From: Chloroflexota bacterium | GTDB lineage: Bacteria; Chloroflexota; Anaerolineae; JAAYEA01 | Length of the DNA: 64,000 nucleotides | Reading direction: 5' to 3' | Assembly: GCA_019873665.1 (NCBI GenBank) | Contig: JAIOAV010000008.1 | Span: 1-64,000 of the forward strand | Shown here: piece by piece, positions 15,882 through 24,005 of the stretch | Position numbering within the stretch: position 1 is the first letter of the stretch | Layout: the number at the start of each line of letters is the position of its first letter | Translations under genes and position numbers: made by a program | Notes under the pieces: model-generated | Databases searched by the model: none | Seen by the model: the letters and a program-made list of their open reading frames with translations, nothing else | Told to the model about the DNA's origin: nothing

Positions 15882-17219
15882 ATGAGTAACGCAGACAAGC
15901 TAGCGATTGCAGGGGGAACTCCTGTCCTGAAGCGCAGCGACTATCAGAACTGGCCGATCATTGGGCCAGATGACCGCCGTTTGATCAACGAGGTGTTGGA
16001 TAGCGGCATCGTGGCGGGCGGCACCGCCCCGCAGGTGGCGGCGCTGGAGCGAGAGTGGGCCGAGTACATTGGCACCAAGTATTGCCTCACCACCAACAGC
16101 GGCACGGCGGCGCTGCACATGTCTCTGGCAGCCGTCGGCGTCGGCCCGGGCGACGAGGTGATCACGTCCGCCTTTACCTTTCTCGCTTCCGCATCGTGCG
16201 CGCTGCACCAGAATGCGATCCCTGTGTTCGTGGACATTGACCCGCGCACCTATTGCATGGACCCGGACAAACTGGAGGCAGCGATCACCGAGCGGACGAA
16301 AGCCATCATTCCGGTGCATATCCAGGGCCTGTCTGCTGACATGGACCGCATCATGGCCATCGCCAGGAAGCACCACCTGTATGTCATCGAAGACGCCTGC
16401 CAGGCACACGGGGCCACATACAAGGGGCGCAAGGTCGGCGGCATCGGCGACATCGGCACCTTCAGCCTGAACAATTACAAGAACCTCCCCGGCGGCGAGG
16501 GCGGGCTTTTCAACACCAATAGCCTCGAGTATCTCGAGAAGGCGATGCTCATCCGCTGCTTTGGCGACGAGATCGACGAGGTCAGCCACCGCCGCATCTA
16601 CAATGCCTCGATCCTCGGCTACATGTACCGCAACCAGGAGCTACCCGCGGCGTTTGCCCGGGCGCAGCTGCTGCACCTAGACGAGTATAACGCCATCCGC
16701 ATCGCCAACGCCAACTACCTCACTCAGGAGCTGGCCAAGATCCCGGGTGTGATCCCGCCCTACTGCCCGCCCGAATGCCAGCACGTCTATTTCATGTACA
16801 ATGTGCGCTTTGATCCTACGGCCGCGGGCGTGGACGCATCGCCGCGCCGTTTCCGCATCGCCGTGGAAAAGGCGCTCTATAGGGAAGGCGTGCTCGTCGG
16901 GCAGTGGCAGACGATGCCGGTGCCGGCGCAGGATATCTTCCAGAGCAAGCTGGGCTATGGCGGCTCCTCCTTCCCGTGGGCTGTGAACGAGGCCAAGGGG
17001 ATCAAGTACAACTATGATCCCAACCAATTCCCGGTGGCGCAGGCGCTGTGCGACAGCTACACCATCGTGCACGGCGTGCACGCGCCCAACGGGCGCGAGT
17101 TGATGGACAAGATCGTCGCCGCGTTCCACAAGGTCTTTGCCGATCTGCCGACGGCGCTGGCCCACGCCGACGATGCCATCTACCCGGGCGCGGATGGCCG
17201 CCTCTACGGCGCGGGATAA
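15882..17219 (+). CDS. DegT/DnrJ/EryC1/StrS family PLP aminotransferase
   Basis: A 445-residue sugar aminotransferase-type enzyme. TNSGTAALHMSLAAVGVGPGDEVIT is the cofactor phosphate region, YVIEDACQAHGATYKG carries the Asp that binds the pyridine nitrogen, and SLNNYKNLPGGEGG carries the PLP lysine. Members exchange amino and keto groups on sugars and inositols. About 445 residues is longer than the usual 370-400; the extra length lies in the C-terminal part (GGSSFPWAVNEAKGIKYNYDP). Together with the Zn dehydrogenase and Gfo/Idh protein it could interconvert keto and amino groups of an inositol or sugar. RBS AAAGGAGCAAGAG. Confidence 0.87.
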   Translation: MSNADKLAIAGGTPVLKRSDYQNWPIIGPDDRRLINEVLDSGIVAGGTAPQVAALEREWAEYIGTKYCLTTNSGTAALHMSLAAVGVGPGDEVITSAFTFLASASCALHQNAIPVFVDIDPRTYCMDPDKLEAAITERTKAIIPVHIQGLSADMDRIMAIARKHHLYVIEDACQAHGATYKGRKVGGIGDIGTFSLNNYKNLPGGEGGLFNTNSLEYLEKAMLIRCFGDEIDEVSHRRIYNASILGYMYRNQELPAAFARAQLLHLDEYNAIRIANANYLTQELAKIPGVIPPYCPPECQHVYFMYNVRFDPTAAGVDASPRRFRIAVEKALYREGVLVGQWQTMPVPAQDIFQSKLGYGGSSFPWAVNEAKGIKYNYDPNQFPVAQALCDSYTIVHGVHAPNGRELMDKIVAAFHKVFADLPTALAHADDAIYPGADGRLYGAG

Positions 17220-17227
17220 TATGCTGC

Positions 17228-17282
17228 ACCGCAGAAAACGCAGAGCACAGAGGGAGACATTTGAAACCTCGGCATCTCTGCG
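17228..17282. repeat. Possible dispersed GCAGAG-type repeat
   Basis: ACCGCAGAAAACGCAGAG and GGCATCTCTGCG flank a short AT-richer core. The GCAGAG words read as an inverted pair (GCAGAG and CTCTGC) and resemble a repeat I associate with many bacterial genomes. Only one copy is in this window, so its repeat status is not proven. Confidence 0.35.
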
Positions 17283-17351
17283 ATATACGAGGTGCGCGGA
17301 CACGAGGCAGTTGCGTGGGCGTTGCAGCACACACGAATGGAGGGTGAAGCG

Positions 17352-18386
17352 GTGAAAAGCAAGGGACTATACGGCAAAAAGCATCTGGACATCCAGGTGC
17401 GGGAGCGCGAGATCGGCGCGCCGGATGTGGATGATGTGATCGTCAAGGTGTACGCCTGCGGTGTGTGCGGCACCGACGTCAACTTTGTGCGCGACTGGAC
17501 AGATGACCCGATGCCACTGGGCCACGAGATCGCTGCCGAGGTGGTCGAGGTCGGCAGAAACGTCACCTCGGTCAAGCCAGGGGACCGCGTGATCGTGGAG
17601 GATTGCTCCATGTGCGGCATCTGCGAGGCGTGCAAGAGCGGCCAGCCGCAGTTCTGCCGCAACATGTACGATCTGGGCGGGCAGCCGGGCATGGGCGAAT
17701 ACCTGCGTGTCCGCTTTAACAGTGTGGACAAGTTCGAGGGGCTGGATTACGTCTCCGCCAGCCTGACAGAGCCGCTGGCCGTCTCGCTCACCGCCGTGCT
17801 CAACGCCGAGATCCCGCTCGGCGGCAGCGTTGTCGTGCTGGGGCCTGGGCCGCTGGGTCTGATGTGCGCTCGCCTGGCCAGACTGCACGGCGCGGGCTTT
17901 GTCGGCATCACCGGCCTTCCCGCAGATAACCCACGCGAAAAGGCGCGGCTGGAGCTGGCGCGGCAGTTCGGCTGCGACATGACTATCGAGGCGGGCAAGC
18001 AAGACATCGAGGACGAGATCAAACACCGTTTCCCCAAAGGGGTGGATCGCGTCATCGTCAGCTCGCCACCGCAAAGCATGTACGACGCTTTCAAGATCAT
18101 CCGCTTTGGCGGCATCATCACCTTCTTTGGCCTGCACTTTGGCGGCAAGAACGTCATTGATCTCGACGTGAATGACATGATCTTTCGCAAGATCACACTC
18201 CGCCCGACTTTTGCCGAGCCGGCGATCAACTTCCCCATCTCCAATCGGCTGCTGCGCGATGACCTGGTGGATGCCAAGGCGCTGGTTACACACACCTTCC
18301 GCTGGGGCGAGGAGAAAGAGACGCTGCGTGCCATCATAGATGGCAGCCAGCCGATCATCAAAGCGGTGATGCTGCCACACGGGTAG
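17352..18386 (+). CDS. Zinc-dependent alcohol/sugar dehydrogenase (MDR family)
   Basis: A 344-residue medium-chain dehydrogenase. VYACGVCGTDVNFV has the catalytic-zinc Cys, GHEIAAEVVEVG the His-Glu pair, and CSMCGICEACKSGQPQFC the four cysteines of the structural zinc. SVVVLGPGPLGLMCARLA is the NAD(P) Rossmann loop. Relatives include sorbitol, threonine and inositol-ring dehydrogenases. The GTG start is chosen because GGAGGG lies eight bases before it; an ATG five codons upstream (MEGEAV) overlaps that ribosome site. It follows the aminotransferase by 132 bases. Confidence 0.88.
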   Translation: MKSKGLYGKKHLDIQVREREIGAPDVDDVIVKVYACGVCGTDVNFVRDWTDDPMPLGHEIAAEVVEVGRNVTSVKPGDRVIVEDCSMCGICEACKSGQPQFCRNMYDLGGQPGMGEYLRVRFNSVDKFEGLDYVSASLTEPLAVSLTAVLNAEIPLGGSVVVLGPGPLGLMCARLARLHGAGFVGITGLPADNPREKARLELARQFGCDMTIEAGKQDIEDEIKHRFPKGVDRVIVSSPPQSMYDAFKIIRFGGIITFFGLHFGGKNVIDLDVNDMIFRKITLRPTFAEPAINFPISNRLLRDDLVDAKALVTHTFRWGEEKETLRAIIDGSQPIIKAVMLPHG

Positions 18387-18459
18387 TCAGGTCCATCGTC
18401 GGACAGGGGCGAGCGGTGTGCTCACTCTCGTACTGCGCCCTAGATAGGAGGTACTCCTC

Positions 18460-20187
18460 ATGATCACCTGCCGACAACTGCTGGACGAGGGTTTCGTGGA
18501 GATCGCCTTTGCGCTGGAGAGCGGCGCTCTCTATGGCGCGCGCCTGACCTACTCGACGGACGGCGGCGCCACCTACCGCCCTTGCGCCATCTATCTGGAT
18601 CACGGGCCGGACTGCCTGCTGGCGAGCGGCTTCTGGGAGTGGAACGAAGCGGTGCAGTTTGGCAACGTCAAGTTCAACGGTGCGCCGCATACGCTCTACT
18701 GGAACACCTTTCTCAACGGCATGCACGCTGCGCCAGCCACGGTGATCGTGCGCGTAGAGGCGCTGCGCGAGGATGGAATCGAGACAGATGAGTGCACGCT
18801 CGCGTTACAGCCGACCCGCGCCCGCTACTATCGCATGTGGCAAGAGGACGTGCCCACCGGGAGCGGCTGGCGGGTGGAGGACGGCGCACTGACCGTCGAG
18901 TCGGGGCGGGAGGTCGCGCCGTTCGTGGTGCGGCCCGGTTTGCGGGGGCGCTACCGCGTCATCCTCGGCGTCCCGTCCGGCGCGTTGCACCTCTGGTTGC
19001 ACCTGAGCGGCGAGGAGGACCGCTATCCGCTGATCGCCAGCCAGCACCGGGCGGCCTTTGCTGCCAAGGCACACAAGGAAATCACATGGCGCACGGTGGA
19101 TTTGCAGCCGGAGACGGCACTGGAGATCCATCCCATCCCTACCGCGATCAGACACCCGGAGCTTTACCCCACCGGCCGAATCGCCTATCTGAAGTTCGTG
19201 CCGGAGCCGCCGCCTATGCCGCGCGCCGCCGCGCGCTGGGCCGACAAGAAGCTGGCGCTCTATTTCGAGCCGTATAGCTGGGCGTTCGTCTATGGGCTGG
19301 ACTCGCTGGGCGCGGTGCGCGAAGCACTTTCTATCTACAAGGAGATGGGCGCCGACGAGGTGCACACGCAGGCGATCCGCTTTGGCTCCCGCGCCCTGCA
19401 TTACAGCCACGTGGCGGAGCACTTTTCCGGGATGACGGCGGGCGACGACGGCACGCATTCCACCGGGCCGGAGCAGATGGTGCGCGCGCTGGATGTGCTG
19501 CGCGTTACCATAGACCTCTGCCGCGAGATGGGGATGATACACTATGCCAACGCCGGCCTGACCAACTGCTATCCGGGCACAAGCCTGGAGGACAAGATCA
19601 GTCGCGAGCATCCGGAATGGCGCACCGGCAACATCCTGCGCTACGGTTTTCCGGAGACGCGGGCGTATGCCGCCGCCATCGTGCAAGAGTTCATTGCCTG
19701 GGGGACGGATGGCGTTACCATAGATTGCATGAGATATCCCTATTACCACACGGAGGAAGAGCTGCTCCTCCTCTTTCATGAGATCCGCCGCGCCATGGAC
19801 GTGACAAGCCCCAACCGCGTGGTCCCCCTGGCGGTGCGGATTCCCGCCGGCGACGTGGTGTACTATCGCGTCTTTCAGCGGCTGGCGCAAGAGGGAGCGA
19901 TCCAGTGCGCGATCCCATCCACTATCTGGGAGCGGTTGCCCCTTTTTTCGCTGCGCCCCTACCTGAAGTGGCGCGATTACGGTTGCCGCATCTACGGTCG
20001 CATTGACGGCTGGGAACAGAGCCTCTGGGGGAATCACCACCTGCTGCTGCATCCACGCGACATCCGCGCGGACATCACACGCTTTCTGGACGAGGGCGCG
20101 GACGGCATCTACGTGTACCAGGGCGATCAGCACGCCGGCGATGCCTTCACGCGGGATGTTCTGGATTGGCGGAAGTGGGATGAGTGA
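18460..20187 (+). CDS. Unrecognised protein, probable TIM-barrel glycosidase-like enzyme
   Basis: A 575-residue protein of no family I can name with certainty. Residues 1-110 and 120-245 look like two beta-sandwich regions (alternating short strands such as YSTDGGATYRPCAIYL and YRVILGVPSGALHLWLHL). Residues about 260-575 look like a TIM barrel: LALYFEPYSWAFVYGLDSLGA, GMIHYANAGLTN, ITRFLDEGADGIYVYQGDQHAG. The strand-end motif WGTDGVTIDCMRYPYYHTEEE resembles sugar-hydrolase barrels where an Asp or Glu follows the fourth or fifth strand. No signal peptide. RBS TAGGAGGTACTCCTC. Four genes in a tight row follow (three-base gap, then ATGA and GTGA overlaps), ending in nagA, so it belongs to the amino-sugar operon. 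Confidence 0.6.
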   Translation: MITCRQLLDEGFVEIAFALESGALYGARLTYSTDGGATYRPCAIYLDHGPDCLLASGFWEWNEAVQFGNVKFNGAPHTLYWNTFLNGMHAAPATVIVRVEALREDGIETDECTLALQPTRARYYRMWQEDVPTGSGWRVEDGALTVESGREVAPFVVRPGLRGRYRVILGVPSGALHLWLHLSGEEDRYPLIASQHRAAFAAKAHKEITWRTVDLQPETALEIHPIPTAIRHPELYPTGRIAYLKFVPEPPPMPRAAARWADKKLALYFEPYSWAFVYGLDSLGAVREALSIYKEMGADEVHTQAIRFGSRALHYSHVAEHFSGMTAGDDGTHSTGPEQMVRALDVLRVTIDLCREMGMIHYANAGLTNCYPGTSLEDKISREHPEWRTGNILRYGFPETRAYAAAIVQEFIAWGTDGVTIDCMRYPYYHTEEELLLLFHEIRRAMDVTSPNRVVPLAVRIPAGDVVYYRVFQRLAQEGAIQCAIPSTIWERLPLFSLRPYLKWRDYGCRIYGRIDGWEQSLWGNHHLLLHPRDIRADITRFLDEGADGIYVYQGDQHAGDAFTRDVLDWRKWDE

Positions 20188-20190
20188 GGG

Positions 20191-20658
20191 ATGGCAAAGG
20201 AGGTGCTCCAGCGCCGCGCAGGCGACAACGTATATCTGCACAAGGACTTCCACGGCGCGCTGAGCTGCGGCATTACCTACATCGAGCAACGGTACGGGCC
20301 GGACGCGGTGCGCGCCTACTTGCGCCAGTTCGCGCGCGCTTTCTACGCGCCGCTGACCGCGGCGCTGCGCGAGCGCGGCCTTGTCGCGCTGGAGGAGCAC
20401 TTTGCCCACATCTACGCGCTGGAAGGAGGCGTCGCGCATCTCACGCGCAGCGCCGACGAGCTGCTGCTGGATGTCAAGGTGTGTCCGGCGGTGGCGCACA
20501 TGCGCGCGCACGGCTACCCGGTGGCGCGGATGTGGCGCGAGACTACAGCAACCGTCAACGACGCGATCTGCGAGGGGACACCCTATGCCGCTGAGCTGGC
20601 GGCTTACGATGAGAAGACGGGCCGCCACCGCGTCCGCTTCTACCGGAGGGGATCGTGA
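20191..20658 (+). CDS. Unknown small protein 1 of a paralogous pair
   Basis: A 155-residue protein of unknown function with no membrane segment or signal. It starts three bases after the stop of the barrel-like gene. An N-terminal helical half (YGPDAVRAYLRQFARAFYAPLTAALRERGLVALEEHF) is followed by a more beta-like half ending KTGRHRVRFYRR. Order, spacing and the AYL/DFW-helix-LxxHGL pattern match the next ORF, so the two look like diverged duplicates. One conserved Cys (KVCPAV) stands where the next protein has HRCPSK. Such short helical proteins sometimes match the ATC-hydrolase (L-2-amino-thiazoline-carboxylate) group, but I cannot confirm it. Confidence 0.65.
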   Translation: MAKEVLQRRAGDNVYLHKDFHGALSCGITYIEQRYGPDAVRAYLRQFARAFYAPLTAALRERGLVALEEHFAHIYALEGGVAHLTRSADELLLDVKVCPAVAHMRAHGYPVARMWRETTATVNDAICEGTPYAAELAAYDEKTGRHRVRFYRRGS

Positions 20659-21110
20659 TCTCGTGCACCGAGTTCATCCCGGCCTATAGCGAGATGTTCA
20701 AGTTCCTGGAGGCACAGGGTGGCAAGGAGGCGGTCCTCGATTTCTGGCGTTACCTGTCGGACAATTTCCTCGGCAATCTGGCAGATCTGGTACGCAAACA
20801 TGGCCTGCGCGGCTGCTGGCTCTACTGGAGTCACACGCTGAACGAGGAGGCCGCCGACTTTACCATGACGCTGGACGAGGAGGCGGGGGAGTTCAGCATC
20901 GTTATGCACCGCTGCCCGTCCAAAGGGCGGCTGCTGGAATACACCCATATCACGCCGTATCACGATTACTGCGGCCACTGCGACCTGCTTTACCGGCGCG
21001 TCCTGGAGCCGCTGGGCTACGAATACATCTATGACATGAGCGGCTGCGAGCGCGCCAGGTGTCGCTTGACGATCCGCCGTCTGCCGCAAGCAAAGGAAGG
21101 GGAGAGATGA
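20655..21110 (+). CDS. Unknown small protein 2 of a paralogous pair
   Basis: A 151-residue soluble protein starting with GTG that overlaps the previous stop (GTGA) behind a GGAGGGGATC ribosome site; its own stop overlaps the nagA start (ATGA). It has a helical first half (KEAVLDFWRYLSDNFLGNLADLVRKHGLRGCW) and a Cys/His-rich second half (MHRCPSKGRLLE, HITPYHDYCGHCDLL, MSGCERARC). The YHDYCGHCDLLYRRVLEPLGY block looks like an active or metal site, and the arrangement recalls ATC-hydrolase-like proteins. Function unknown; the translational coupling to nagA on one side and to its paralogue on the other suggests a job in the same sugar pathway. Confidence 0.65.
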   Translation: MISCTEFIPAYSEMFKFLEAQGGKEAVLDFWRYLSDNFLGNLADLVRKHGLRGCWLYWSHTLNEEAADFTMTLDEEAGEFSIVMHRCPSKGRLLEYTHITPYHDYCGHCDLLYRRVLEPLGYEYIYDMSGCERARCRLTIRRLPQAKEGER

Positions 21111-22273
21111 CGCAACATCTGGTGATCAAGAATGGCGATGTGCTGCTAGCCGAGGGGCGGCTGGCGCGGGTGGATGTCCGTGTGGCGGATGGCAGGATCA
21201 TCCAGATCGGCCAGGATCTGCATGGCGAGCAAGAGCTAGACGCCACCGGCCATTATGTGCTGCCCGGCCTGATTGACTTGCACCAGCATGGCATCGGGTT
21301 CGAATCGTGCGAGTCAGGCACGCTGGACGAATTCGCGCGGCTGGAAGCGTCGCGCGGCGCGACCACCTTCTTCCCAACCCTCTTTGCCGCGCCCGATAAG
21401 AGCGCCCGGCTGATGGCGCAGCACCGCCGCACCAGCGATGAGCTGCGCCGCCTGCCGCAGATCGGCGGCTTTCGGCTAGAGTCGCCATACCTGGCGCACA
21501 CCGGCGCCGGCCTGGCTGACGATCTCGCGCCCATCAGCCGCGAGACGACCGATGCACTATTGGCCGCAGGCGGCGGGCACGTGCGCATCGTGGACATCTC
21601 GCCGGAGCTGCCCGGCGCACTGGACGAGATTCGCTATCTGTCGGCGCAGGGGATCGTATGCAGCCTGGCGCACACCGAAGCCGGCATCGCGCAGGCCCGC
21701 GCCGCCGTGGACGCGGGAGCGCGGCTGGTAACGCACATGTTTGACACCTTTGTCCTGCCCAGCCTCGACGACCCGGACCCTGGCGTCTATCCGGCAGGGC
21801 TGGTGGACTATCTGCTCGTGGAGGATCGCGTCATGTGCGAGATCATCGGCGACGGCACGCACGTCCACCCGCTTCTCGTGGAAAAGGCGCTGCGCTGCAA
21901 GACGCCAGACAGGCTGGTCTTTGTTACGGATAGCAACTTTAGCGCGGGCCTGCCGCCGGGAGATTACGAGCTGCCAAACAACTGGGGGAGGGGGCGCATT
22001 CAGGGCCCGAACAACGGCGTGCGGTTGGTAGATCGTGACATGGCGCTGGCGGGCAGCGCGCTGACACCGCTGGATAGCCTAAAGAACGCAGTCCACCTCT
22101 TTGGCCAGCCGCTGGCGGTGGCCACCATCGTCTGCGCGCGCACGCCGGCGCGTCTGCTGGGGCTGAACAAGGGGGAGATCGCCATCGGCAAGGACGCAGA
22201 CCTGATCGTGGTGGATCGCGATCTGGAGCTGCGGCACACGATCGTGGCAGGCGCGGTGATCTACACGGCATAG
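21107..22273 (+). CDS. nagA: N-acetylglucosamine/galactosamine-6-phosphate deacetylase
   Basis: A 388-residue amidohydrolase that removes the acetyl group from N-acetylated hexosamine 6-phosphate in the cytoplasm. The order of motifs matches NagA: GLIDLHQHG (metal HxH), FRLESPYLAHTGAG, CSLAHTEAG and THMFDT (metal His residues), CEIIGDGTHVHP, and the catalytic Asp in FVTDSNFSAGLPPG. The usual HLEGPF reads RLESPYL here, a conservative but unusual variant that keeps the Glu. RBS AAGGAAGGGGAGAG; the ATG overlaps the preceding stop. Last gene of the operon. N-acetylgalactosamine-6-phosphate (AgaA-type) is an equally possible substrate. Confidence 0.85.
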   Translation: MTQHLVIKNGDVLLAEGRLARVDVRVADGRIIQIGQDLHGEQELDATGHYVLPGLIDLHQHGIGFESCESGTLDEFARLEASRGATTFFPTLFAAPDKSARLMAQHRRTSDELRRLPQIGGFRLESPYLAHTGAGLADDLAPISRETTDALLAAGGGHVRIVDISPELPGALDEIRYLSAQGIVCSLAHTEAGIAQARAAVDAGARLVTHMFDTFVLPSLDDPDPGVYPAGLVDYLLVEDRVMCEIIGDGTHVHPLLVEKALRCKTPDRLVFVTDSNFSAGLPPGDYELPNNWGRGRIQGPNNGVRLVDRDMALAGSALTPLDSLKNAVHLFGQPLAVATIVCARTPARLLGLNKGEIAIGKDADLIVVDRDLELRHTIVAGAVIYTA

Positions 22274-22314
22274 AGCCAGACCAGAGGTGACGGCGCGTCG
22301 TCTCCTGTCCAGCC

Positions 22315-23091
22315 CTATGCCAGGATCACATTGACGCCTCCTTCTCGCAACCGCGCCACGAAATCCGCCGGGGCGTCGCTGTCGGTGATCAGTGTGTTGA
22401 TCTCCGTCAGGGGCATGATGCTGGTGAGGCCGATCACGCCGATCTTGCTGGAATCCGCGACGACGATGACCTCCCGTGCGGCGCGCACCATCGCCTGATC
22501 CACCTCTGCTTCCAGCAGGTTGGAGGTGGTGATGCCATGGGAGAAGGTGAGGCCATCCGCGCCAAGGAACAGCTTGTCGGCATTCAGCCCCCTCAAGTTG
22601 TCAATCGTCTGCGGGCCGACCACCACATCATATTCAGGCAGGTAGATACCGCCCAGCAGGATCAGGTCCACTCCCTTCCAGGGGCCGAGCTCTCGCACCA
22701 CTGGCAATGAGCCGGTGATCACCGTCAGATTGCCGTCCATGAGTAGGTGACCGGGAAGATGACGGGCCACATGCAGCACAGTCGTCCCTGAGTCAAAGAT
22801 GACACGCTCCCCCGGATGGACGAGCGCAGCGGCGACAAGGCCGATCCGCTCCTTCTGCCGCGCACGCTGCTGTAGCCGCGTCTGATAGCCCTGGCCGGCG
22901 GCGCTGCTGGGCATCGCCACCGCCCCACCGTGCACGCGCTTCAGCAGACCAAGCTTCTCTAGGCGCTCCAGATCGCGGCGAACCGATACCTCCGAGATGC
23001 CAAATCGCGCGCTAAGATCGGTTACCCGCACCATCCGCTGCCGACTCAGCTCAGCGAGGATCTGCTCACGCCTCTTTTCCGCCTCTGGCAT
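22315..23091 (-). CDS. DeoR-family transcriptional repressor
   Basis: A 258-residue sugar-responsive regulator. Residues 3-57 are the DeoR helix-turn-helix (RREQILAELSRQRMVRVTDLSARFGISEVSVRRDLERLEKLGLLKRVHGGA). The rest is the sugar-phosphate sensing domain: RIGLVAAALVHPGERVIFDSGTTVLHVARHL, VVVGPQTIDNL, DKLFLGADGLTFSHGITT and REVIVVADSSKIG. Effectors are usually phosphorylated sugars. The start was set at the ATG eight bases after GGGGAGG (MPEAEKR); another ATG two codons earlier is too close to the ribosome site. It converges with nagA and is probably autoregulated through the sites at 23132-23202. Confidence 0.92.
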   Translation of the reverse strand: MPEAEKRREQILAELSRQRMVRVTDLSARFGISEVSVRRDLERLEKLGLLKRVHGGAVAMPSSAAGQGYQTRLQQRARQKERIGLVAAALVHPGERVIFDSGTTVLHVARHLPGHLLMDGNLTVITGSLPVVRELGPWKGVDLILLGGIYLPEYDVVVGPQTIDNLRGLNADKLFLGADGLTFSHGITTSNLLEAEVDQAMVRAAREVIVVADSSKIGVIGLTSIMPLTEINTLITDSDAPADFVARLREGGVNVILA

Positions 23092-23131
23092 TATCATTCC
23101 CTCCCCTTCCATATGGACCTGCCAGCGACGA

Positions 23132-23202
23132 ATTGTAGCGCTATCTCGGCGAGAGGTCAAATCCAAATGGAAACGAAACAGCCAAAACCTGCAACCGAAA
23201 CA
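23132..23202 (-). promoter_or_regulatory. Promoter and probable operator of the DeoR gene
   Basis: Minus strand: TTGACC (23155-23160), 17 bases, TACAAT (23132-23137). Just upstream the word TGTTTCG occurs twice, at 23174-23180 and 23196-23202, 22 bases apart or about two DNA turns. Direct TTTCG-type repeats are the classic DeoR/GlpR/AgaR operator form. Confidence 0.65.
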
Positions 23203-23220
23203 GGGTGAGCGAGGGTTGCG

Positions 23221-23760
23221 TCACTGGTTTCGCCACTCTTGTTCCAGGATCGCGTACACCAACGTATCCCACCAGCGGCCCTTCATGCACTGCTTTTCCC
23301 GCAACCGCCCCTCCAGCCGCATCCCCAGCTTGGCCAGGACGCGCGCTGACGCGGTGTTCTCTGCCACGCAGGTGCTCCACACGCGGTGCAGCCGCAGCGT
23401 GTCAAAGCCGAACGCCAGCATGGCGCGCGCCGCCTCGGTGGCATAGCCCTGCCCCCACTGCAGGGGCGCGATCTCGTATCCCAACTCGGCCTCGCTCGAC
23501 TCAACGAGCTCCTTGCGGATGCCACAGCAGCCGATGAGTTCTCCCGTATCGGCCAGCGTGACGGCGAGTTGGTACTTGCGGCGCGGCTCCTCGCTCTGCC
23601 ACGCCAGAAAGCGGCTCAAGAAGGCGCGCACCTGTTCTTCGGTGCGGCCATTCCAGGGATAGTACCGCAGGTATTCCGGCTGGGACTGATAGGCCAACAT
23701 CGCCTGCCAATCGTCCGCAACGAACTCGCGCAATGTCAAACGGTCCGTAGTGATGATCAT
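23221..23760 (-). CDS. GNAT acetyltransferase, RimJ/RimL type
   Basis: A 179-residue N-acetyltransferase of the RimJ/L group that acetylates a protein N-terminus, amino acid or small amine with acetyl-CoA. TDRLTLREFVADDWQAML is the typical start. LGYEIAPLQWGQGYATEAARAMLAFGF contains the acetyl-CoA pyrophosphate loop (Q/RxxGxG/A), and NTASARVLAKLGMRLEGRLRE is the conserved C-terminal block. The ORF track start 57 codons upstream lies in non-coding sequence; the ATG chosen has GGAGAGACG in front. Separate from its neighbours in function. Confidence 0.88.
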   Translation of the reverse strand: MIITTDRLTLREFVADDWQAMLAYQSQPEYLRYYPWNGRTEEQVRAFLSRFLAWQSEEPRRKYQLAVTLADTGELIGCCGIRKELVESSEAELGYEIAPLQWGQGYATEAARAMLAFGFDTLRLHRVWSTCVAENTASARVLAKLGMRLEGRLREKQCMKGRWWDTLVYAILEQEWRNQ

Positions 23761-23920
23761 CGTCTCTCCAGCGGATATACGCGCAGCTCGCTGGATGTCG
23801 TCCATCGCGAGGTCGGCGCGTCTTGACTCGCCGTCCATATTAGCCATGTGCGCCCCCATGTCAACCGCGCCAAGCGCCGTGGCGACACTGCGCTCATTTC
23901 GCGTGTGCGGCAATGGGTGG

Positions 23921-23926
23921 TATAAT
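23921..23926 (+). promoter_or_regulatory. Extended -10 promoter element
   Basis: TGGTATAAT provides an extended -10 with a perfect TATAAT; the -35 region (TTCGCG) is weak. It sits about 80 bases ahead of the molybdopterin-domain lipoprotein start. Confidence 0.45.
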
Positions 23927-24005
23927 ATCATCGGAGGAACCGACCGGCGACGACATCTGCGCCGCCGGAGAGCACGGGGGCACGTTTCAATGTGGACTGG
24001 AGACT

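Noticed and set aside
18805-20628. 607-codon minus-strand ORF over the barrel protein and small proteins
   Set aside because: Mirror of plus-strand coding sequence; no domains, and the plus-strand genes have good ribosome sites and overlaps.
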